A model generated the notes under the pieces. That model saw only the letters and a program-made list of their open reading frames with translations, did no database searches and was not told the DNA's origin. This document shows positions 51,446 to 58,691 of a DNA stretch of 58,691 bases, piece after piece. This stretch comes from Synergistetes bacterium JGI 0000079-D21 (GTDB lineage Bacteria > Synergistota > Synergistia > Synergistales > 79-D21): NCBI GenBank assembly GCA_000402835.1, contig AQRZ01000058.1, forward strand, positions 1-58,691, written 5' to 3'. Position 1 is the first letter of the stretch. Each line of letters starts with the position of its first letter. The position numbers and the translations under genes are program-made.

Positions 51446-52550
51446 TCCGCTTCAACACCTTTCCGAGACTCTGGAGGAATCGGTCGTTTTCTTCGGGCAG
51501 ACCGACCGTGACCCGCAAGTGTCCTGGAAAGCCAAGGTCGTCACCGAGCCGAACAATGATGCCTTCCATGAGGAGGTTTTCATAGACCGTCTTGGCATTC
51601 TGGAAATCCAGGATGAGAAAGTTCGTTTGCGTGGGTTGCACGTGGATTCCCATGTCGCGTAAGGCGTTGTGCATCCTTTCGCGTTCCGCCAGCGTTTTTT
51701 CCCGGACCTCCTGGATGTAGGCGGTTTCGGAAAGCGCGGCCAGTGCGGCGTTTTGGGCAATACTGTTGACCTCGAAAACCTTGCGGACCTTTAGATAGGT
51801 TTCAACCACGGGTTTCGGTGCGATCGCGTACCCGACTCGCAAGGCCGCAAGCCCGTAAATCTTTGAAAAGGTCCTCATCATGACGACATTTCCCAGTTGA
51901 TCGAAGAGGTCGATCCCGGAGGCGAATTTCGGGTCCTCCACGTATTCCGCGTAGGCTTCGTCCAGGATGAGGAGCGTTTCCCTGCCGTTCAGGGAACTGG
52001 CTAGAGCCGTCAAGTCCGTCCGGTTCAGGATGGTCCCCGTCGGGTTGTTGGGATTGCAGATCACGAGAGCCTTCGTCCTCGGACCGCAGGCATCGATCAG
52101 CCGATCGATGCCGATCTTCTCCCCGTTTCCCTCGGCCCTGATTTCGACCCGTTTCGCCCCGGCTGCAGCTGCCGCAAGGCCGTACAGCGGATAGGTGGGA
52201 ACTGCGTACGCCACTTCGTCCCCTTCGTCAATGATCGATTGGAAGAGGGAATAAAGGATCCCCTCGGTGCCGGCTCCAACAATGACTTCCGAAGGAGAAC
52301 GGCCCCATTTCATGGCGATTGCCCTTTTCAGGCGGTAAGAAGCGGGGTCGGGATAACGGCAAATTTCGTCCGACGAAGCTCGGACGGCTTCTAGCACCTT
52401 TTCCGGGAGAGGCCAGGGGTTTTCGTTGGAACAAAGGCGGATCGCCGATTGAAGTCCCAACTCCCGCTGTACCTCCGAAATGGGTTTTCCCGGCCGGTAT
52501 GGCTCGACGCCCGCAAGGGATTTCCTGACGATATGGCTTTTCCAGGACAT
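51432..52550 (-). CDS. hisC: Histidinol-phosphate aminotransferase family enzyme
   Basis: Fold-type I PLP aminotransferase, 372 residues, with CSNENPWPLP, ICNPNNPTG, LDEAYAEY and the PLP lysine in TFSKIYGLA. The default substrate is histidinol phosphate, but no other his genes are nearby. In that setting aromatic amino acid transamination is equally plausible. It sits 26 bases after murA. Confidence 0.88.
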   Translation of the reverse strand: MSWKSHIVRKSLAGVEPYRPGKPISEVQRELGLQSAIRLCSNENPWPLPEKVLEAVRASSDEICRYPDPASYRLKRAIAMKWGRSPSEVIVGAGTEGILYSLFQSIIDEGDEVAYAVPTYPLYGLAAAAAGAKRVEIRAEGNGEKIGIDRLIDACGPRTKALVICNPNNPTGTILNRTDLTALASSLNGRETLLILDEAYAEYVEDPKFASGIDLFDQLGNVVMMRTFSKIYGLAALRVGYAIAPKPVVETYLKVRKVFEVNSIAQNAALAALSETAYIQEVREKTLAERERMHNALRDMGIHVQPTQTNFLILDFQNAKTVYENLLMEGIIVRLGDDLGFPGHLRVTVGLPEENDRFLQSLGKVLKRIAGR

Positions 52551-52576
52551 GACGATCCCCTCCCCGCCTTTTGGCT

Positions 52577-53860
52577 CTAGAATTTTGGGCCCTCGTTTTC
52601 GTTGCAGGGGACGATTTCGACTTCGCCTCCGAGGCTTTTCAGTTTCTCGACCATCTTCTCATAGCCTCGCTGAATGTGCCCCATTTGGTAGATGCAAGTA
52701 TAGCCGTTCGCGGCGAGACCGGCCAGGACAAGGGCGGCCCCGGCCCTCAGGTCCGTCGCCCTGACTTCCGCTCCGGTCAGTTTTTCGATTCCAGTGATGA
52801 TGGCGGTGTCCCCCTGGAGTTCGATCTGGCAGCCCATTCGCTTGAGTTCGCTAACGTGAAGGAACCGGGACTCGAAAACCCGCTCCTGGATCACGCTCGT
52901 TCCTTTTGCCAGGCATAGGGCGGCCATGATCTGCGGCTGGAGGTCGGTAGGAAAACCCGGGTACGGCAGGGTTTTGAGTGAAACCGCAGACAGGGCACCC
53001 CCTGGAAGGGTCCGGACGGAATCCTTACGGATGGACAGGCGGGTTCCGGCTTCCTCAAGCTTGGCGAGAAGAGCCTCCAGGTGTTCGGGTTCCATCTCCG
53101 TTACGGTCACATCCCCACCGGTGATGACGCCTGCCAGGATATAGGTGGAAGCTTCGATCCTGTCCGGGATGATCTTGATGTTCGTGCTATGGAGAGTTTC
53201 GACTCCCCTGACGCGGATCGTTCCTGTCCCCTGCCCCTCGATTTTTCCCCCCATGCGGGTCAGCACTTCTGCCAGGTTGGAAATCTCGGGTTCTCTTGCC
53301 GCGTTCTCGATCACCGTTTCTCCTTCCGCTAGGACGGCGGCCATCAGGATGTTCTCCGTCGCACCGACGGAGGGGAAATCGAGGTAGATCCGGGTTCCTT
53401 TGAGCCGCTTGGCTTCCGCGTGGACGGAACCGTGTTCAAGGCGAATTTCGGCTCCCATCTTGGCCAACCCCTTGAGGTGGAGGTCGATTGGCCGGCTTCC
53501 GATCGCACACCCGCCGGGCAGGGGCAGAACCGCCCTGTGGCAGCGAGCAAGCAGGGGGCCCAGGACCAGGGACGAGGCCCTCATCTTTCTGACGAGGGCC
53601 GGCGGAGTTGCCCAGTCCAGGTCTTTTGGCGTGAGGATGCGCATCTGGCCTTCCGAAAAGTGGACCTCCGCGCCGAGGTTCCTCAGGAGATCGGACATGG
53701 TCTGGATGTCGTGAAGATCGGGCACCCGGCTCAATTCAAGAGTTCCCTCGCTGATCAGAAGAGCGCTCGCCATGACCGGGAGCGCCGCGTTTTTTGCCCC
53801 CTGGGCTTTTACGGTTCCTTTCAGGGGACGATCGCCTCTAAGTACCAGTTTCTGACTCAA
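52577..53860 (-). CDS. murA: UDP-N-acetylglucosamine 1-carboxyvinyltransferase
   Basis: First committed step of peptidoglycan synthesis, target of fosfomycin. The 427-residue protein has Lys in GAKNAALP and the catalytic Cys118 in PGGCAIGSRP, so the Cys-containing fosfomycin-sensitive form is expected. Its start overlaps the wecB stop by 4 bases. Confidence 0.97.
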   Translation of the reverse strand: MSQKLVLRGDRPLKGTVKAQGAKNAALPVMASALLISEGTLELSRVPDLHDIQTMSDLLRNLGAEVHFSEGQMRILTPKDLDWATPPALVRKMRASSLVLGPLLARCHRAVLPLPGGCAIGSRPIDLHLKGLAKMGAEIRLEHGSVHAEAKRLKGTRIYLDFPSVGATENILMAAVLAEGETVIENAAREPEISNLAEVLTRMGGKIEGQGTGTIRVRGVETLHSTNIKIIPDRIEASTYILAGVITGGDVTVTEMEPEHLEALLAKLEEAGTRLSIRKDSVRTLPGGALSAVSLKTLPYPGFPTDLQPQIMAALCLAKGTSVIQERVFESRFLHVSELKRMGCQIELQGDTAIITGIEKLTGAEVRATDLRAGAALVLAGLAANGYTCIYQMGHIQRGYEKMVEKLKSLGGEVEIVPCNENEGPKF

Positions 53861-55035
53861 CTCTCTCTCTCCTCTCGCGGTTTGCCGCCTACAATGACCG
53901 ATCCGTCCCCGAATCCCAGGAACCTTTCGGCTTCAAGGACGATCCTGTCCGAGGCGTGACCGTCGCCGAACGGATTGGTACATCTCGAGAGCAGGTTCCG
54001 GTAGGCCTCTTCGTCTTCCATGAGGGGAACAGCGGAATCGAGGATTTTCCGTTCATCCGTCCCTACGAGCAGGGCAGGCCCCGATTCTACGGCTTCGGGC
54101 CGTTCTGTCACTTCACGGAGGACAAGAACGGGTTTTTTCAAGGCAGTCGCTTCTTCCTGCACTCCTCCGCTGTCGCTCAGGATGAAACGGCTGCGGTCCA
54201 TCGCCCAAACAAAATCCGGGTAATCCAAGGGATCGCATAGGACGACCCTTTCCCGGTCACGGAAGAAGTCCTGGACGATTTCACGAACCGCGGGGTTCCG
54301 ATGCATCGGGATCAGGAGCCAAAGGTTCGGGTAGGATTTCCTGAGTTGTTCCGCGGCCCTGCAGATTCGCTTGAGGGGTTCACCCCAGGATTCTCGGCGA
54401 TGGGCCGTCAGCAGAACCAGGTCGGCCTCCGCCGGGATGGAACGAAGCGCGTCCATGGACGGTTCTTTGCGGTTCTCCCGGGTCCAGAGCAACGCGTCGA
54501 TCACGGTGTTCCCCGTGACGAAGATCCTTTCCGCGGGCACCCCTTCGATCGTCAGGTTTTTCTTGGCTCCTTCCGTAGGTGCGAACCACAGGGAAGCGAG
54601 ACGGTCCGTCAAGAGGCGGTTCATCTCTTCAGGGAAAGGCAGGAGAACGTTTCGGCTTCTCAAGCCGGCTTCCACGTGCCCAACTGGGATTTTCCGGTAA
54701 AAGGCCGCCAGAGAGGCGGCAAAGGTCGTTGTCGTGTCCCCGTGGACCAGGACCAGGTCGGGAGAATGCCGGTCGAGTGCTTCGCCGACGCCCTCCAGGA
54801 CGGCTGAGGTCAGGTAGTCCAGGCTTTGCCTTTCTTTCATGACGTTCAGGTCGAGATCCGCCCTGAGGTTGAAGTGTTCCAGCGCCTGGTGCAGCATTTG
54901 AACGTGCTGCCCCGTAGCCAGGAGGAAACAGTCGAGTTTCGGGGAGCGCGCCAAACGCAGTGCGACCGGAGCCATTTTGATGGCTTCCGGCCTTGTTCCG
55001 ACGACCACGCAGACTTTTTTCCGTTGTTGTTCCAT
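53857..55035 (-). CDS. wecB: UDP-N-acetylglucosamine 2-epimerase (non-hydrolysing)
   Basis: Interconverts UDP-GlcNAc and UDP-ManNAc. The 392 residues have VVVGTRPEAIKMAPV, VHGDTTTTFAASLAAF, VGHVEAGLRS, PEEMNRLLTDRL and SDSGGVQEEA, all typical. Together with the WecA-like gene it indicates a ManNAc-containing envelope glycan. Downstream sugar-transfer genes are not in the window. Confidence 0.96.
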   Translation of the reverse strand: MEQQRKKVCVVVGTRPEAIKMAPVALRLARSPKLDCFLLATGQHVQMLHQALEHFNLRADLDLNVMKERQSLDYLTSAVLEGVGEALDRHSPDLVLVHGDTTTTFAASLAAFYRKIPVGHVEAGLRSRNVLLPFPEEMNRLLTDRLASLWFAPTEGAKKNLTIEGVPAERIFVTGNTVIDALLWTRENRKEPSMDALRSIPAEADLVLLTAHRRESWGEPLKRICRAAEQLRKSYPNLWLLIPMHRNPAVREIVQDFFRDRERVVLCDPLDYPDFVWAMDRSRFILSDSGGVQEEATALKKPVLVLREVTERPEAVESGPALLVGTDERKILDSAVPLMEDEEAYRNLLSRCTNPFGDGHASDRIVLEAERFLGFGDGSVIVGGKPREERES

Positions 55036-55060
55036 ATCCTCTAACTCCTTGTTGGATTGA

Positions 55061-55954
55061 TTACAGGGGTGTTCGCGACAGCCATTTCAGGAGAGCAATT
55101 CCCGAAGCGAGCAAAACGATGTGCATCGCCCCCATCATGACAATAATAGCGGGTATCGGGAAGGAACGGTCCAGGAGGCGGTGATGAAGATGTCCCCGAT
55201 CGGGCAGGAACGGCGACCTTCCACGAAAAAGCCTCCGGGCAACCGCCATAAGCGTGTCGAATACGGGGACTCCTCCCAGGAGGACCAATACGGGAAGCAG
55301 GAAAATGGGATCCAGGCCCCCTTTGATGACCGATCCCGTCATTTGGGTTGCGCAAAGGAATCCAAGAAGCGTGCTGCCCCCATCGCCAAGGAAGGTCCTT
55401 GCCCGGGGAAGGGGAAAGTTCCAGAAGAGGACCCCGAGACAAAGGCCCGCAAGGGGAAACCAGGGGAGCAGTTGTCCCGTAATGCAGAAAAGGCAGGCGG
55501 TGGAAATGGTTAAGGATAGGCAGAGCCCGTCCATCCCGTCGATTAGGTTGTAGGCATTCGTGCATCCCGCGATCCAAACCACGAGCAAAGCCCGGGTCAA
55601 GGGGGCCAAAGGCAGCAAAGCGATGGCGATCAGAGCTGCAGCCAGGTGGACTCCCAGCCGGAGGTAGGGCGATGTCTGCTTCATGTCGTCCACGTATCCC
55701 ACGAGGAAAACCAGCGTCGCTCCGATCGCGGTCATCCTGGCCCAAGGGAGGGAACCGCCAAGAAGCAGGACCCACAGGAGATATCCCAGCCAAAGGACGA
55801 TACCGGCGCCGCGTGGGACGGTCCCGCTATGGATTTTCCTCCCCCCCGGTTCATCCAGGACACGAAACCGCCTCGCCAGGGAAATGGAAATCGGGGTAAC
55901 CAGGAGTCCCCAGCTGAGCGAGGCCAAAAACTGCAGGATCATCGGATTCAACAC
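55061..55954 (-). CDS. Undecaprenyl-phosphate GlcNAc-1-phosphate transferase (WecA/TagO/MraY family)
   Basis: Polytopic membrane enzyme (297 residues, about 8-10 hydrophobic segments) that loads a sugar phosphate on the C55 carrier. The family motifs are GYVDDMKQTSP, NAYNLIDGMDGL, FLGDGGSTLLG and the HIHHR-type RGHLHHRLLD, which favours WecA/TagO over MraY. Starts at TTG 55954 (ATG three codons later also possible). Together with wecB it would start a GlcNAc/ManNAc glycan. Confidence 0.92.
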   Translation of the reverse strand: MLNPMILQFLASLSWGLLVTPISISLARRFRVLDEPGGRKIHSGTVPRGAGIVLWLGYLLWVLLLGGSLPWARMTAIGATLVFLVGYVDDMKQTSPYLRLGVHLAAALIAIALLPLAPLTRALLVVWIAGCTNAYNLIDGMDGLCLSLTISTACLFCITGQLLPWFPLAGLCLGVLFWNFPLPRARTFLGDGGSTLLGFLCATQMTGSVIKGGLDPIFLLPVLVLLGGVPVFDTLMAVARRLFRGRSPFLPDRGHLHHRLLDRSFPIPAIIVMMGAMHIVLLASGIALLKWLSRTPL

Positions 55955-55999
55955 ACGGATTTCCTCATTTCGCTCCCGCAGGTCTGATTTCCAAGTCCG

Positions 56000-57139
<1,140 letters not shown>

Positions 57140-57202
57140 TCATACCATTGACGATCCTGCTGCCTTTGCCGTAACTCGATCGAGCCGGACGGGCCTTGCC
57201 GG

Positions 57203-58150
57203 TCAGCTGCACGTTTCCGACAGGATTTTCCCGAGAACCTCCTCCGCGACCTCATACGGGGTGGTTTTCCGGGCGGCGAGCAATTCGAAGAGTTCCGGGG
57301 ACTTTTCCTTCTCCCAGGCAACCTCGACCATTGCCGCGATTTCCCTCCGGAGGATCTCTTCGACCTCCATGCCAAGGCGCTGCCATTTCCGGCGCCTGCC
57401 TTCCTCGCTCCGACTCAGGAAATCCGCGTGCCGCAGCATTTCCGAAACGACTTCCTCGACGCCTTCCCCCCGCTCTGCAACCGTTTTGAGCACAGGGGGG
57501 CGCCAGGCTCTCATCCCGAGGAGGTCAAGCATCATGTTGACTTCCGTCGCCACTCGGTCGGCACCGTCCCGGTCTGCCTTGTTCACGATGAAGAGGTCCG
57601 CGATTTCCATGATGCCGGCCTTCATGATCTGGATATCGTCTCCCATGCCCGGGACAAGGATGAGGCCGACCGTGTCGGCGATTTTGACGATATCGACCTC
57701 GGACTGGCCGACCCCGACCGTTTCGATGATGACGACATCCTTGCCGCAGGCGTCAAGGATCAGCGCCGCCTCCTGGGTCGAACGGCTCAGGCCGCCAAGG
57801 GATCCCCTCGTGCCCATGCTTCGTATGAAAACGTCGGGGTCGACGGCGTGCTGCTGCATTCTGAGACGATCTCCGAGTATGGCTCCCCCCGTGAAAGGGC
57901 TCGAAGGGTCCACCGCGATGACTCCGACGGTTTTTCCGAGGGATTTGAAATGCGCGATGATCTTGTCCGCGAGCGTGCTTTTCCCCGCTCCTGGGCTCCC
58001 GGTCAGGCCGATGATATGGGCTTTCCCGGAGTGAGGGTAGATTTTCCGCATGATGATTTCGGCCTGGGGGGATTCGCTTTCGACCAGGCTGATCAGCCTG
58101 GCGATCGATCGATGGTCCCCTTCCAGGGCCCTGGCGATCAGCTTTTCCAC
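57203..58150 (-). CDS. meaB: Methylmalonyl-CoA mutase-associated GTPase MeaB
   Basis: G3E-family GTPase that protects and reloads methylmalonyl-CoA mutase (older name ArgK/LAO ATPase). The 315 residues have Walker A GSPGAGKS (51-58), the family stretch DPSSPFTGGAILGDR and IVNKADRDGAD as G4. It begins immediately after the mutase B12 subunit stop, confirming the functional link. Confidence 0.96.
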   Translation of the reverse strand: MEKLIARALEGDHRSIARLISLVESESPQAEIIMRKIYPHSGKAHIIGLTGSPGAGKSTLADKIIAHFKSLGKTVGVIAVDPSSPFTGGAILGDRLRMQQHAVDPDVFIRSMGTRGSLGGLSRSTQEAALILDACGKDVVIIETVGVGQSEVDIVKIADTVGLILVPGMGDDIQIMKAGIMEIADLFIVNKADRDGADRVATEVNMMLDLLGMRAWRPPVLKTVAERGEGVEEVVSEMLRHADFLSRSEEGRRRKWQRLGMEVEEILRREIAAMVEVAWEKEKSPELFELLAARKTTPYEVAEEVLGKILSETCS

Positions 58151-58570
58151 TTAGGCGGACTCCTTTTCCCACTTTTCCCGGACCGCGGAGAGGAGCCAGT
58201 CGATGCAGACGGAGGTCGGGGTCCCGGGACCGAAGATGGCCCCCGCCCCCATGGCCTTCAGCTTCGGCACGTCGTCCTCCGGGATCACGCCTCCCCCGAA
58301 CACCAGGATGTCCGACGCCTTCCTCTCCTTCAGCAGCTCGATGATCCGACCGAAGTAGTACTCGTGCGCTCCGCTCAGGATGCTGATCCCGATCGCGTCC
58401 GCGTCCTCCTGGATCGCCGTCTGCACGATCTGCTCCGGCGTCTGCCTCAGGCCCGTGTAGATCACTTCCATCCCCGCGTCCCGAAGCGCACGCGCCACCA
58501 CCTTCGCCCCACGGTCGTGACCGTCGAGACCCGGCTTTGCCACGATCACACGCACTTTTCGCTCACTCAT
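58151..58570 (-). CDS. Methylmalonyl-CoA mutase, B12-binding small subunit
   Basis: 139-residue cobalamin-binding domain with the lower-ligand motif Asp16-Gly-His18-Asp-Arg-Gly21 ([11 protein letters not shown]), then SILSGAHE and FGGGVIP. The protein is the separate small subunit of a two-part mutase, as in many archaea and anaerobes. Partner large subunit lies just upstream. Confidence 0.95.
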   Translation of the reverse strand: MSERKVRVIVAKPGLDGHDRGAKVVARALRDAGMEVIYTGLRQTPEQIVQTAIQEDADAIGISILSGAHEYYFGRIIELLKERKASDILVFGGGVIPEDDVPKLKAMGAGAIFGPGTPTSVCIDWLLSAVREKWEKESA

Positions 58571-58596
58571 GGCTTCCTTCGTCTCCTCCCTTATCC

Positions 58597-58691
58597 CTAG
58601 AGGACGATATTCTCCCGGTATTCGCCGAACTCCTCCCGGAGCACGCCGCAGATCTCGCCTTCCGTCACGTACGCCTTCACCGCTTCCAGGA
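58597..58691 (-). CDS. Methylmalonyl-CoA mutase large subunit, C-terminus (cut by window end)
   Basis: The minus-strand frame ends [18 protein letters not shown] and stop, the usual C-terminus of the substrate-binding mutase subunit. Only 31 codons are in the window. Product is inferred from this tail and from the adjoining B12-binding subunit and meaB. Confidence 0.75.
   Translation of the reverse strand, partial: LEAVKAYVTEGEICGVLREEFGEYRENIVL

Noticed and set aside
51432..52550. hisC as evidence of a histidine biosynthesis operon
   Set aside because: No other his gene is adjacent. Its neighbours are envelope genes, so it may act on other substrates.

Overview
The window reads as the chromosome of an anaerobic, amino-acid-fermenting bacterium, most likely a member of the Synergistota. 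This is inferred from gene content: a histidine-degradation operon that ends in separate glutamate formimidoyltransferase and cyclodeaminase genes, a Liv-type ABC transporter, arginine deiminase with ornithine carbamoyltransferase, a split B12-dependent methylmalonyl-CoA mutase with MeaB, the complete AmmeMemoRadiSam trio, YqeH, and pyruvoyl-dependent arginine decarboxylase. No 16S rRNA is present, so the placement is not proven. The sequence is moderately GC-rich and very densely coded. Genes commonly overlap by ATGA, no gene-free stretch exceeds 300 bases, and no tRNA, rRNA, CRISPR array, insertion sequence or prophage was seen.

Layout. Bases 1-5000 (+): the 3' end of recN, then rplU-rpmA-obgE-nadD, an LCP-family gene and rsfS, ending at terminators facing tpiA. 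Bases 5200-12270 (-): tpiA, a chimeric recN'-'pgk frame, nadK, tlyA, dxs, ispA and xseB, which is the conserved xseB-ispA-dxs-tlyA-recN neighbourhood with nadK inserted. rpmB stands alone on + at 12.4 kb. Bases 12.6-19.2 kb (-): thiN, ftsK, tldD, yqeH and mltG. Bases 19.2-32.6 kb (-): an amrBA fusion, amrS, hutH, livHMGFK, hutU, ftcD, hutI and fchA, forming a histidine uptake and catabolism block. Bases 32.6-39.9 kb (-): a nitrilase-like gene, nadE, yebC, ruvCAB, a DUF2905 gene, a SpoIID-domain gene and queA. nikR (+) is at 40 kb. Bases 40.4-45 kb (-): arcA-argF and pdaD-speE-speB (arginine and polyamine metabolism). Bases 45.1-57.1 kb (-): cell-envelope and isoprenoid genes (ispG, rseP, dxr, cdsA, uppS, udg, an Asp23 fusion, hisC, murA, wecB, wecA-like) and an rpiB-upp fusion. 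Bases 57.2-58.7 kb (-): meaB and the methylmalonyl-CoA mutase genes.

How it works together. Histidine would enter through LivKHMGF and pass through HutH, HutU and HutI to formiminoglutamate; FtcD and FchA then move the one-carbon unit to folate. Arginine can go to citrulline and ornithine (ArcA, ArgF) or to agmatine and polyamines (PdaD, SpeE, SpeB). Dxs, Dxr and IspG with IspA and UppS supply the isoprenoid carrier used by MurA-, WecB- and WecA-type envelope synthesis.

The most striking structural observation is that bases 1-95 are an exact inverted copy of 6347-6441, inside recN. Joining the two recN pieces through this overlap restores one intact 545-codon recN in frame, while the contig as given fuses recN to the 3' end of pgk. 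This points to an inverted assembly or amplification chimera, or to a real inversion. No wholly new multi-gene system was identified. The best leads for new biology are a nitrilase-fold protein that has lost two of its three catalytic residues beside nadE, a P-loop/Asp23 fusion, an RpiB-Upp fusion, and an 11-base G tract in the leader of the AmmeMemoRadiSam operon.
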